From assembly GCA_012026935.1 (NCBI GenBank), contig VEPI01000084.1, positions 1 through 41,765 of the forward strand: DNA of 41,765 bases, in the 5' to 3' direction. Below the pieces are notes generated by a model. It did no database searches. It had not been told where the DNA came from and saw only the letters and a program-made list of their open reading frames with translations. The position numbers and the translations under genes were made by a program. How positions within the stretch are numbered: position 1 is the first letter of the stretch; each line of letters opens with the position of its first letter. The DNA is from Melioribacter sp. (GTDB lineage: Bacteria; Bacteroidota; Ignavibacteria; Ignavibacteriales; Melioribacteraceae). Shown here in pieces: positions 6,488 through 16,392 of the stretch.

Positions 6488-9400
6488 ATGATAAACAGAT
6501 TCTTGAATCGGAAGTCAATATTTACAACTCTATTTTTAATTCTCTTATTAGTATTTACTATATCTGCGATCGTATCTCCGGTCATTATCAATAACGAAAA
6601 AAATAATTGGGGAACCATATTAACAGATAAAATTGAAGCTACAGAAACGAATATTGATCAGGCATTAGAAGGAAAATCAAATCTACTTATTAAAACATTC
6701 GATTCGATTAAGCCGACACTTTCCAAAATATTGTCTGATAGTAATGTTGATAATAAAAAGGTCGTTCAACTCTTCACTAAGTACGGTAATGAAAAAATAT
6801 TAATCCAGTTATATAATGGTTCAAATATTTTAATCGGATGGAATTCCGAAGCGGTAATAGATGAAATAAGTTTATCAAGTGTAAGGTATTATTACGGGCA
6901 GACTTTCTTTAGCGGAAAAAAGCTCATTTCATATTTATCGTTTTGTGACTCATTAAAAATTAATAATCAATATTACATTATTGTTATAAGTACTCCAATC
7001 GAAAAACATTTCTCGCTTTCTTATAAAAATGAATCTTTCGAAAACTTACCGGATTCTTTATCAAAAAAACTTTCTGTTAAAATAAATATTGAGTATTCAC
7101 CAACAGCTAAATATTCCAAAGATGGCAGAAAATATTCCTACCCTCTGCTAAATAATTTCAAAAATAAAATAGGAATTGCAACATTCGATAAACCATCCTT
7201 AGAAACTTCTATCAATATGATAAGAGGCTCAATATGGTTATTGCAATCGTTAATATTGATTTTTGCTTTTATAATTTTTGGATTCTTCGGAAGACATTAT
7301 TTCTACAAAATTCAAAGCAAGCTATTTAGAATAATTTTACTGATTATTTATTTAACAATATTACGTATAACATTATTTTATTTTGAAATACCTTCTTCAC
7401 TGATTCATAATTCATTGACTGACTCTTCGAATTTTTCATCTGTTTTTGGATACGGAATCGCCCGCTCACCGCTTGAGTTTACTATTACTGTTCTTTTTTT
7501 ACTTGCTGTAGTAATTAAAGGATATAATTATTTTTTCGAATATTATAAGGTCAATCATTTAAAAGAAAGAAAACATGCTGTTCAAATTCTTATTTTAATT
7601 TTTTCACTAATACTTTATCTATTAGTTTACCGCGGACTTGCCGCATCAATTAGAAGTGTGATATTCGATTCAAACATCAGGTACTTCAAAGATTTTTCAT
7701 TAATCCCCGATTCGGCAGTTCTACTAATGAGTCTAAATATTTTATTGCTAGCACTGGCTGCGGTTTTATTCTCGGTGGTACTTGTTTTATCAATCCTAAA
7801 TTATAAACCGGAATATTTTCTTAAAAAGAAATCTACATTTTATTTAATCTACTTTGTAATTATCCAAATCATAGGATGGCTATTTGATCTACTGCAAAGT
7901 GAGCCTCAGGGCACTCCGTTAATCCGGATTATTTTTATTACAGCAACTTTCTCAATAGCACTAATCATTCTTCAATCCGAAAAAAAAACCATAAAACATT
8001 TTGTTTATTATTCATTTGCCGCTTCTATTCTATCGGTTAGTTTATTAACGTACTACAATTCCGAGATTGAAAGAGAATCGTTAAAAACCACTGCACATGA
8101 TATTACCCGCACTGATGAGAACTTAATTGAGTTTATGGTTTATCAAACACTCAACGAAATCCAAACAAGCGACAAGGTCGTTAATTCGTTTTACAATAAT
8201 GCAGATCTTTCAGCGGATGCTTTTATTGTTTGGACAAATAGTATGCTTTATAAAGAAGGACTTAGTTCATCAATCTATTTCTATGATGATCAAAAAAAAT
8301 ATCTCGGCGGATTTTCATCAACTAATGAATTGTTAACAAATAAGTTCCAACAAATCATAGAGCAATCTGGCGACAGCTTAAAAATTAACAAGCAGTTAAA
8401 TATGTTTGGCGATAGAATTACATTTATTGGAACTTCTCCCATTCTATCAGAAGAAAAAATCATCGGGTATGTTTTAGTTTCGGCAATCTACGATGAAGAT
8501 TATTTTCATTATGCCGAATTGCCAAAATTTTTAATCCCACAAAGAGCAGGAATTACTTCAGCTATTGATTATGATAAGTTAAAAATTTTTGATTTTCATA
8601 ACGGAGAACTTGTAAGATCTTATGGCGGCTTAACATTATCTGATTCAGGCCAATACTCAATTCTAAATGCTCAATTTACTTCATTTAATGAAGCATGGAT
8701 AAATCTTGAATTGAATAATGAGAATTATCTTTTTTATCTGCTTAAAGTTAATACACCGTCCAGCCATAAGATAATTGCTGTTGCAGTTGAAGAAAAAAAC
8801 TTTTCTTGGAGTCTTACTGATTTCTTTAAAATATTTTTTATTCACACAATTATAATCCTAACTATATTATTAATAGTTGCGATCGTAAAACTTAAACAAA
8901 CGATAATTCTTCTATCGGCATATCGAACACGACTGATAGGCGCATTTATGGTCGTATCGCTGATTCCATTAATTTTAGTAGCCATCTATTTTAGAAATTT
9001 GACCGAGGAAAAAAACTTTGATCTGCTCACAAAAAGATTAACTGATCTTGCTCAACAAGTTGAATCATATTTATCGCTTTATTCTACGCAATCAAACATC
9101 AATTCTGAGCTCATATACGAAAAAGCAGCTGTTGATAATAATATTTCCTTTTCACTTTTCAAGAATAATAATATGCTTTACAGTACAAATAGTATCTATA
9201 ATGAAATTGGATTACTTCCCCGGATACTTCCTGCACCGGCTTATAATGAAATCACATTAGGTGTTAATCAAAATTATTATGAGAGAGAAAAAGTTGAGAA
9301 TCATGCTATTAATTCAATTTATCACCGTTCATCAATTAATGGTAATGATTATATAATCAAGGTTTCCGATCTGTTTAATAAAGTTGATCTACCATTGTCT

Positions 9401-10312
9401 GATATAGAACTTGATATTTTCTTATTCGGAATATTTTCTTTGGCCGGAATTCTTCTGTTCATTTTTAGTGCATTACTTGCAGAACAAATATCTTCACCAA
9501 TAAGACGATTAACGGGAGGAGCCAAATCTGTTGGCGATGGAGATCTAAATGTTGAAATTAATTATGGAACGCGAGGTGAGATTAAGGATTTAATAGATGG
9601 ATTTAATGCGATGGTTAAAAGACTTAAGCAAAGCCAAATTGAACTTGCAAAATTAGAACGGGAAACTGCATGGAAAGAAATGGCAAAACAAGTTGCACAT
9701 GAAATTAAAAACCCTTTAACTCCAATGCGACTTAATGTTCAACAATTGATCAAAGCTCATAAAGATAATTCACCAAAGTTCAATACTATATTTGAAAAAG
9801 TTACTTCATCAATAGTTACACAAATAGAGATACTTAAAAACATTGCTTCTGAATTTTCAAACTTTGCCCAAATGCCCAAATTAAGTATTTCAAAATTAGA
9901 TGCTGTTTCTATTATAAAGGAAACACTAAATTTATTTGTAGAAGAAAAGAGGGAAATAATATTCAAACCAAAAAAATCTGAAATATTTATTAGTGCTGAC
10001 CAAGATCAGTTAAAAAGAACAATTGTAAATCTGATAAGAAATTCCATCCAGGCTGATTCCACCATAATCAACATTACAATTGATACCGACGATGATTACT
10101 GTCATCTAAGGTTAAAAGATAATGGAAAAGGAATTTCAAAAGAAAATATTGATAAAGTGTTCGATGAAAACTTTACAACGAAAACAAAAGGAATGGGAAT
10201 AGGATTAAGTATAGCAAAGAGATTCATTGAGAATATCGGCGGAAAGATTTCTGTTGAATCAACTTCAGATGCCGGAACAACATTTTTATTAACAATTCCA
10301 TTAGCCGAATGA
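6488..10312 (+). CDS. NtrY-like polytopic membrane sensor histidine kinase
   Basis: This 1274-residue kinase is much larger than typical NtrY. A first membrane span (about 10-32) and an extracytoplasmic stretch precede roughly eight spans between residues 245 and 530. A second extracytoplasmic sensor region follows, then two spans near 780-840, a third extracellular loop, and a last span near 980. Next come a HAMP domain (SSPIRRLTGGAKSVGDGD), the phosphoacceptor H1071 in VAHEIKNPLTPMRL, N1185 in NLIRNS, the DNGKGI box and the GMGIGLSIAKRF box. The HEIKNPLTP motif is characteristic of NtrY/AtoS-like kinases. No response regulator lies in the window. Its stop overlaps the helicase start (ATGA). 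The signal is unknown. Confidence 0.88.
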   Translation: MINRFLNRKSIFTTLFLILLLVFTISAIVSPVIINNEKNNWGTILTDKIEATETNIDQALEGKSNLLIKTFDSIKPTLSKILSDSNVDNKKVVQLFTKYGNEKILIQLYNGSNILIGWNSEAVIDEISLSSVRYYYGQTFFSGKKLISYLSFCDSLKINNQYYIIVISTPIEKHFSLSYKNESFENLPDSLSKKLSVKINIEYSPTAKYSKDGRKYSYPLLNNFKNKIGIATFDKPSLETSINMIRGSIWLLQSLILIFAFIIFGFFGRHYFYKIQSKLFRIILLIIYLTILRITLFYFEIPSSLIHNSLTDSSNFSSVFGYGIARSPLEFTITVLFLLAVVIKGYNYFFEYYKVNHLKERKHAVQILILIFSLILYLLVYRGLAASIRSVIFDSNIRYFKDFSLIPDSAVLLMSLNILLLALAAVLFSVVLVLSILNYKPEYFLKKKSTFYLIYFVIIQIIGWLFDLLQSEPQGTPLIRIIFITATFSIALIILQSEKKTIKHFVYYSFAASILSVSLLTYYNSEIERESLKTTAHDITRTDENLIEFMVYQTLNEIQTSDKVVNSFYNNADLSADAFIVWTNSMLYKEGLSSSIYFYDDQKKYLGGFSSTNELLTNKFQQIIEQSGDSLKINKQLNMFGDRITFIGTSPILSEEKIIGYVLVSAIYDEDYFHYAELPKFLIPQRAGITSAIDYDKLKIFDFHNGELVRSYGGLTLSDSGQYSILNAQFTSFNEAWINLELNNENYLFYLLKVNTPSSHKIIAVAVEEKNFSWSLTDFFKIFFIHTIIILTILLIVAIVKLKQTIILLSAYRTRLIGAFMVVSLIPLILVAIYFRNLTEEKNFDLLTKRLTDLAQQVESYLSLYSTQSNINSELIYEKAAVDNNISFSLFKNNNMLYSTNSIYNEIGLLPRILPAPAYNEITLGVNQNYYEREKVENHAINSIYHRSSINGNDYIIKVSDLFNKVDLPLSDIELDIFLFGIFSLAGILLFIFSALLAEQISSPIRRLTGGAKSVGDGDLNVEINYGTRGEIKDLIDGFNAMVKRLKQSQIELAKLERETAWKEMAKQVAHEIKNPLTPMRLNVQQLIKAHKDNSPKFNTIFEKVTSSIVTQIEILKNIASEFSNFAQMPKLSISKLDAVSIIKETLNLFVEEKREIIFKPKKSEIFISADQDQLKRTIVNLIRNSIQADSTIINITIDTDDDYCHLRLKDNGKGISKENIDKVFDENFTTKTKGMGIGLSIAKRFIENIGGKISVESTSDAGTTFLLTIPLAE

Positions 10313-13300
10313 TGTTCGATCTAACTCCACAACAAAAAGCAGCATTCGATTATAAAAATCACATTTCATTGACTGCTAATGCCGGTTCGGGAAAAACTTT
10401 TGTTCTCTCTAAAAGATTTGTCGAAATCCTACTAAATGAAGAAATAGATTTATCAAGTATAGTAGCTATCACCTTTACTGATAAAGCAGCCGGCGAACTT
10501 AATAAAAAAATTGCCCGCGAGATAGACGAAAGAATTCTTGCGGAGTTAGACTTTGGCAAACGTAAAAAACTTGAAGAGATAAGAAGACAATTAGTTTCAG
10601 CCAACATATCAACGATACATTCTTTTTGCATTAATATTTTAAGAGAATTTTCACCGGAAGCTGAAGTAGACCCTAACTTCAGTGTAATAGATCAAGCAAC
10701 CGCTAATGAAATATTTCAGTTATGTATCGAAGATTCAATTAGTGCAAATATAAAAAATCCGGAGACTTCTGAAGATTTAAAATATATTATCCGTTTTTTC
10801 GGTTCTAAAAAAACGTTCATTACTCAATTGGAAAATTCACTGAATCAAAAGAATACGATTGGCCAAATATCTAAGAAATTATATTTAAGATCAGATAATG
10901 AGATAGCACTTTATTTCCGCCAAGAATTTGAAACTGTTTTCGATAAAATATTTTCCGTAAGGATTTCGGAAACAATAACAAATCTGAAAATAATAAATGA
11001 CTTCGTTCTTAAACAAAACAATATTAATAAATATGCAGTGGAAACGGAAAATCTCTTAAGTCATTTTACTGCAAATTTATCTTCAGTAAATAAAATAAAA
11101 TTTCTTAAACAGTTTATCGGCTCAGCGCTTACAAAGGAGTGCACAGTTCGAAAGCCCGGTTATTTAAGTAAGGGCCGGGAAGAATATCAGAATAGAATTG
11201 AAATGATTAATTCGCTGTTTCTTGAACTGCAACCTCTCTTTTCTTTTGATGAAGGCAGCAAACATGAAATTGAGTTAGCCCGAATCGGTAAGACATATCT
11301 TAAAATATTTAACATCGTGAACAAATTATATACCGATAGAAAAAAACAAAAAGGCTATCTCGATTTTGAAGATCTTTTAATATTCGTTCAGCAGGTTCTT
11401 CTAAGAGAAGAAGTACAAACTTATCTCCAGGAAAAATTCCGTTATATAATGATTGATGAATACCAGGATACAAATGAACTGCAATATGAAATATTCATGC
11501 CCATACTTAATAATCTTCGCAGCGGAAATTTATTTGTCGTAGGCGATGAGAAACAAAGTATTTATATGTTCCGTAATGCAGAACTGGAAGTGTTCAACAA
11601 AACAAAAAAAGATATTGAGAGTACGGATAAACCGGGCAGACAACTTAGTTTACCTCACAGTTTTAGAATGTCGCCTGCTTTAGTTTTATTCATTAATAAA
11701 ATATTTTCTAACCTCTTTAGTAATCCGGACCAATTTTTCAATGAAGTTGAACATAACGAACTGATTTGTGCTAAAGACGAAAACGAAATTGGTAAAGTTG
11801 AATTGTTAATTTCTGAAGATGAAAATGAAACTAATGAATCTGATCTGGTTGCTGACAAAATATTAAAGTTACTGCATGATAACGAAGCTGAGCTAAAAGA
11901 TATTGCGATACTTTGCCGTAAACGTGATTCATTTGCTGAACTTGAAAAAGTTTTTGTGAAGAAAAATATCCCATATTCAATTATCGGAGGAAAGGGATTT
12001 TACCAACGTCAAACCATTTATGATATTTATAATTATCTCTCGTTCCTGTTGAAGCGGGAAAATGATTCTGCCTTAATGGGAATATTGCGATCACCGTTTT
12101 TTAATATTTCCGATCTTCAGCTTTATAAAATATCTCTTTGTGAGGGAAATACTTTTTATGAAAAACTAAAACACTGTTCAGAAAATAATTCCGAATTAAA
12201 AGATGTTTATAATAGATTAGACGAAAATTTGTTGATTGCATCCAGCATTGAAATTTATTTGCTCATTAGAAAAATTCTGCTCGAAAGCAGGTATTGGGCT
12301 GTGATTGCATCAAAAAAGAATTCGTCTCAAGAAATAGCGAATGTAGAAAAGTTGTTGTTATTGGCGCGTGCATTTACAAAAAAGAGTTTTAAGAATTTGT
12401 ATGATTTCACTGTTTCAATGCGTGAGTCAATTGAAGATCACGAAGATGAAGGGCAAGCTCAGGTTACACGCGATGAAAACTCAGTAAAGATATTAACAAT
12501 ACATCAAGCGAAAGGATTGGAATTTAAAGCCGTATTCCTTTACAACTGCAACGATACCGTAAAAGATAATTCTGTGAAATCGAAATCGTTAATCTGCGAT
12601 AAAAATTATGGAGTGATTGCTAAAGTTCCAACTGATGGAAATTACTTCAACAAATATGATACGGCTCCAATTGTCTCGCTCTATAATTATATTATTTACA
12701 GGAAAAATCTTGCCGAGATAAAACGATTATTATACGTAGGATTGACTCGCGCTAAAAATTATTTATTTATAAGTGCAGAATTGAAAAAAGAAGAACCAAA
12801 TAAAAACTCCTTTCTTGATCTAATATTAAAAGGGCTCAATGCCGATCATTCCGCGGCTGAATTTAGTTTATCTTCCGAAGTTCAATTTATGATGCTGATG
12901 GATGGTGAATATAAATTTTATAATAAAAACATTTCAATGATTGTTCCTATTAAGAGAGAGATCGAAAATGTAAAATCCATTGGACTAAAAGAGAAACCCG
13001 ATCTCGAGGGGAAAAGTATTCTCACTCAGAAAATTTTTGATAGACCAAAGCGTGAAATAATTTCGGCAACAAAAATATCTATGTTTACACAATGTCCTGT
13101 CAAGTATCAGCTTACTTATGAGTTAGGATACTCAACGATTTATAATCTTGTTAAAGAGCGGTCAAATGAATTTGAATTCAATCAGATTGAAGATGATGAA
13201 TTACGTCAATATGCACAATTGAAAGGGAAATTAATTCACACTGTTTTGAAAGAGGAAATACCTCAAGAAGAATTATTGAATTATTTAACGGCTCATTTAG

Positions 13301-13836
13301 CGCCGGAATCGTTTTCAAATGATTCGCAAAGAAATGATTTTCTGTCCTCTTTAATGAATGAAATCGAAAAGTATTACGGCTCGGATACATATCAGACAAT
13401 TTCAAAAATTGATAATTATAAAAATGAATTTGAAGTATATTGCGAAGAAAGAGAACATTATCTTTACGGCATCATTGATAAACTTATTATCGAAAAGGAC
13501 AAATTGATAATAGTAGATTATAAAACAGACAATATTAGTCTTGATCAACTTAGCACAAGAGCAGAAAGTTATATTCCTCAGCTTACATTTTATGCTTATG
13601 TGTTATCAAAACTTTATAGATCATATAAAAATTTTCAGCTAAGATTAATATTCTTAAAATATACGGATGAACTAATTGTAAAAGATATTAATCATGCTGA
13701 TTTGGATAAGTATAGTATTGAATTAAATGAAAGCATTAATAAGATTTATAGCAGTAATTATGAGCCAAACTTAAATCATTGTTTTTCTTGCCACTTTGCT
13801 CTGGATGGAAACAAATGCGTAAAGATATTTTCATAA
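10309..13836 (+). CDS. UvrD/AddA-like helicase with C-terminal Fe-S-type PD-(D/E)XK nuclease
   Basis: This 1175-residue superfamily 1A helicase-nuclease has Walker A ANAGSGKT (K29), ITFTDKAA, STIHSFC, DEYQDT (D383), VGDEKQSIYMFRNA, ILTIHQAKGLEF and LLYVGLTRAK. The C-terminal nuclease has H977, D1057 in GIIDKL and D1070-x-K1072 in IVDYKTD. Four cysteines (C929 in FTQCPVKY, then C1158, C1161 and C1170) surround it in the arrangement of AddB or Cas4-type 4Fe-4S nucleases. The protein probably resects double-strand breaks ahead of RecA. No addB partner is adjacent. It starts by ATGA overlap with the kinase; ATG 10312 is an alternative start. Confidence 0.9.
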   Translation: MMFDLTPQQKAAFDYKNHISLTANAGSGKTFVLSKRFVEILLNEEIDLSSIVAITFTDKAAGELNKKIAREIDERILAELDFGKRKKLEEIRRQLVSANISTIHSFCINILREFSPEAEVDPNFSVIDQATANEIFQLCIEDSISANIKNPETSEDLKYIIRFFGSKKTFITQLENSLNQKNTIGQISKKLYLRSDNEIALYFRQEFETVFDKIFSVRISETITNLKIINDFVLKQNNINKYAVETENLLSHFTANLSSVNKIKFLKQFIGSALTKECTVRKPGYLSKGREEYQNRIEMINSLFLELQPLFSFDEGSKHEIELARIGKTYLKIFNIVNKLYTDRKKQKGYLDFEDLLIFVQQVLLREEVQTYLQEKFRYIMIDEYQDTNELQYEIFMPILNNLRSGNLFVVGDEKQSIYMFRNAELEVFNKTKKDIESTDKPGRQLSLPHSFRMSPALVLFINKIFSNLFSNPDQFFNEVEHNELICAKDENEIGKVELLISEDENETNESDLVADKILKLLHDNEAELKDIAILCRKRDSFAELEKVFVKKNIPYSIIGGKGFYQRQTIYDIYNYLSFLLKRENDSALMGILRSPFFNISDLQLYKISLCEGNTFYEKLKHCSENNSELKDVYNRLDENLLIASSIEIYLLIRKILLESRYWAVIASKKNSSQEIANVEKLLLLARAFTKKSFKNLYDFTVSMRESIEDHEDEGQAQVTRDENSVKILTIHQAKGLEFKAVFLYNCNDTVKDNSVKSKSLICDKNYGVIAKVPTDGNYFNKYDTAPIVSLYNYIIYRKNLAEIKRLLYVGLTRAKNYLFISAELKKEEPNKNSFLDLILKGLNADHSAAEFSLSSEVQFMMLMDGEYKFYNKNISMIVPIKREIENVKSIGLKEKPDLEGKSILTQKIFDRPKREIISATKISMFTQCPVKYQLTYELGYSTIYNLVKERSNEFEFNQIEDDELRQYAQLKGKLIHTVLKEEIPQEELLNYLTAHLAPESFSNDSQRNDFLSSLMNEIEKYYGSDTYQTISKIDNYKNEFEVYCEEREHYLYGIIDKLIIEKDKLIIVDYKTDNISLDQLSTRAESYIPQLTFYAYVLSKLYRSYKNFQLRLIFLKYTDELIVKDINHADLDKYSIELNESINKIYSSNYEPNLNHCFSCHFALDGNKCVKIFS

Positions 13837-14882
13837 GAATCAGTGTTTTATTAATATCAATATTTCTGTTTTCTTGTTCGTCAAAGCCAATCATTCCACT
13901 TTTCGAATATCCCGCTGATTGGAAAAATATTAACGAAAGAGAAAAGGTAATTCTTGATTATTCAAAATATTTAAGCGGAAGAAAAATTTTTTTAGATCCC
14001 GGACACGGAGGGGAAGACAGAAAAAATAAAAACAGCAAGGGAGATGTAATTGAAGCGGATGTTAATTTACGAGTTGCACTAAATCTAAAAAAATATCTTG
14101 AGTCAGCCGGAGTGCAGGTAATTATATCACGTGATAAAGATACTACGGTTCAACTTGGTTACCGCTCCGAATGGGCAAATAAAAGCGGCGCAGAAATTTT
14201 TATCAGTATTCATCATAACGCGCCCGGTAAAACAGAAGATGATTTTACAAACTATACTTCAACTTATTATCACGCAAATGAAACAGATTACGAATACGAA
14301 CCTTCAGATCAGGACATTGCAAGATATATAGAACGTGATCTTGCTTATGTTATGGGCAACCCCGGCGGTCTTGGTTCTTTTGACGGCACCTATTCCGATT
14401 ATAATATTTATCCGGGGGAAGGATTTTCAGTACTGCGTAAAAAAAATATTCCTGGGGTTTTAGTTGAATGTGCTTTTCACACCAGTCATTTTGAAGAATT
14501 ACGTTTGAATAATGAAGAGTTCAATCAAATACAGGCTTGGGGTATTTTTAGAGGATTAGCAAAATATTACCGCGCAGGTAAACCGGAAATTAATTTTCTT
14601 CCGGATAGTTTGAGATTGGATAATAACATATTGAATGCTTCATTCGGACTAAAAGATTCTGTAGGAATAAATCCAAAATCAATTCTAATTTATTTTAACA
14701 AGGAAGAGAAAGAGTTTACATTTGATAAAACAACTAATGTTGTTTCTCTTAAGATTGAAATAATCAATCCTGGTACGTATCAGCTAAGAATTATTGCAGC
14801 AAATAAAAACGGGAACCATTCGTTCCCGTATAGAAAAAATATTATTGTTGATGATTCTCTGAAAGTTAATCTTACAAATTAG
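13815..14882 (+). CDS. Lipoprotein N-acetylmuramoyl-L-alanine amidase (Amidase_3)
   Basis: I chose ATG 13815 because it gives a lipoprotein signal peptide with FLFSC (C21); an in-frame ATG at 13779 would add 12 residues without signal character. This start lies inside the end of the helicase gene (22-base overlap). The Amidase_3 domain has zinc ligands H64 (DPGHGGED), E80 (VIEADVNL) and H133 (ISIHHN), and the catalytic glutamate E218 in GVLVECAF. It cleaves the lactyl-peptide bond between MurNAc and L-Ala in peptidoglycan. About 100 C-terminal residues form a strand-rich extension I do not recognise. Likely roles are cell separation or wall turnover from an outer-membrane anchor. Confidence 0.9.
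   Translation: MRKDIFIRISVLLISIFLFSCSSKPIIPLFEYPADWKNINEREKVILDYSKYLSGRKIFLDPGHGGEDRKNKNSKGDVIEADVNLRVALNLKKYLESAGVQVIISRDKDTTVQLGYRSEWANKSGAEIFISIHHNAPGKTEDDFTNYTSTYYHANETDYEYEPSDQDIARYIERDLAYVMGNPGGLGSFDGTYSDYNIYPGEGFSVLRKKNIPGVLVECAFHTSHFEELRLNNEEFNQIQAWGIFRGLAKYYRAGKPEINFLPDSLRLDNNILNASFGLKDSVGINPKSILIYFNKEEKEFTFDKTTNVVSLKIEIINPGTYQLRIIAANKNGNHSFPYRKNIIVDDSLKVNLTN
14801..14829 (-). terminator. Minus-strand terminator inside the amidase gene
   Basis: ACGGGAAC (14809-14816) and GTTCCCGT (14822-14829) form a perfect 8-bp stem with a 5-base loop. Read on the minus strand it is followed by TTTTATTT (14801-14808), giving a normal intrinsic terminator about 50 bases after the POT transporter stop. 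On the plus strand there is no T run, so it should not stop amidase transcripts. Confidence 0.7.
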
Positions 14883-16228
14883 CTTACGGCGGTTTTTTTG
14901 TTATCAATTCTTTCGGTTACATATTTAAAAATGTAGAGTGCAATTGCAGAAGTAAATCCTATAGCTAAAAAATAGTACCAAATTACATGTGCATCTTGAT
15001 AGTAAACAGCTTTCTGCATCTCTGTTAGACCTAACGGTAATGTTTTGGGATCGGGGCAATATTTATCTAATAAAAATCCCGACATAATAAATCCAACTAA
15101 TGCTGAAATAAAGGAATGCAAATGGCTGAAGCCAAGATAAACTCCCTCTTCACCTTTTGGTGCAAGAAAGGAAAAATATTCCAGGAATCTTGGCGAGATA
15201 AAACATTCTGCAAGACCTTGAATTGCAATGCCGATAATTAGCATTATAGTTATCGGGTGCATCGAAATCAGACCCCAAATAGAAATATCAGTTCCTAAAG
15301 CACTTTCTAATGATTGACTGAACGACATTGCAAAAGCAGAGAACGGCATAAGAATCATTCCAACCAACATGGAGGTCACAGCTTTTCGTTTTTTCATAAG
15401 ATTTGTAATGAGCACAACAAATAAAACAACAACGGCGGGATTAACATTAGCCAGCCACTCCGGGCGGGCTTCATCTCCGCGTAATCGAATAACATATTTT
15501 GGCATTGTTGCATAAAGCTGTTGCTGAATTATCCAGAAGCCGCTCACAATTAAAATTAATATTACTAATCTTGGTTGTAATACAATTTTCTTGAGAGATT
15601 CAAAAACTTCAGCAACTGTTTTTCCTTTGTGTGAATCATTATTCTGTTTGAAAAAGAAAAGTGCAAAAAGCATTGCGAGAAAGGACATTCCTGCAGAAAA
15701 GAAATTCACATATTCTAATCCCATTCCTTGCCTAATGTATGGGACAAAAGTTTTTCCGCTAAAAGCACCGATGTTAACAATCCAATAAAACAAAGCATAA
15801 CCTCTTGCACGGTTATCTTCATTTGTAGTCTTTGCAACAGTTCCCGTAATTAAGGGTTTAATAAATGAACCGCCGATCAAGGTGATCAATAAAAACAATA
15901 TGACTAATCCTTTAGTATGAAACATGCCCAGTAGCGAATACCCGGTTGTAAGCAAACCAAATGCAAGCACAAGTCCGTTCCTAAATCCAATCTTATCTGA
16001 GATAGCACCGACAAACGGCGGAAGAAAATATAAAAGTGCATAAAAAACACCGGCTACAATTCCGGTTTCGGTATCGGTAAATCCAACTATGTTTGTTAAA
16101 TAAAGTGTGAGAACAATAAAGAATCCGTAATAAGCAGCTCTTTCGCAAAGCTCCATAAAATTAGCAATCCAAAATTCCTGTGGAAATTTAAATTTGATTT
16201 TTGGTTGAGGAGTAGATTGTTGGGTCAT
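14879..16228 (-). CDS. POT-family (proton-dependent) oligopeptide transporter
   Basis: This 449-residue inner-membrane protein has about 12 hydrophobic spans. The N-terminal ELCERAAYYG (E26, E29, R30, Y33, Y34) is the ExxER..YY proton-coupling motif of peptide transporters of the PTR2/POT family, and GAISDKIGFRNGLV is the MFS loop motif. It probably imports di- or tripeptides, though some relatives take other substrates. Its stop codon overlaps the amidase stop on the other strand (shared TTAG at 14879-14882). Its probable terminator lies inside the amidase gene. A partner role in recycling wall peptides is possible but only inferred. Confidence 0.88.
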   Translation of the reverse strand: MTQQSTPQPKIKFKFPQEFWIANFMELCERAAYYGFFIVLTLYLTNIVGFTDTETGIVAGVFYALLYFLPPFVGAISDKIGFRNGLVLAFGLLTTGYSLLGMFHTKGLVILFLLITLIGGSFIKPLITGTVAKTTNEDNRARGYALFYWIVNIGAFSGKTFVPYIRQGMGLEYVNFFSAGMSFLAMLFALFFFKQNNDSHKGKTVAEVFESLKKIVLQPRLVILILIVSGFWIIQQQLYATMPKYVIRLRGDEARPEWLANVNPAVVVLFVVLITNLMKKRKAVTSMLVGMILMPFSAFAMSFSQSLESALGTDISIWGLISMHPITIMLIIGIAIQGLAECFISPRFLEYFSFLAPKGEEGVYLGFSHLHSFISALVGFIMSGFLLDKYCPDPKTLPLGLTEMQKAVYYQDAHVIWYYFLAIGFTSAIALYIFKYVTERIDNKKTAVS

Positions 16229-16392
16229 GGTTATCCTATTGATAGAAAATGATTGCCAAGTTAGAAAAATTTGTCCTTTAAAAAAATGCTATCCTCAATA
16301 ATCTTAATGAGATTTGAAAAGAAAAATTCCATAGATTCAACGTCGGAAATAAAAGAATTACTCAAACAGTATTGTTAAGCCTGGAGTTTAAG

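Noticed and set aside
13779-13814. Upstream start of the amidase
   Set aside because: It would place 12 non-signal residues before a good lipoprotein signal, within the helicase gene's cysteine-coding end.
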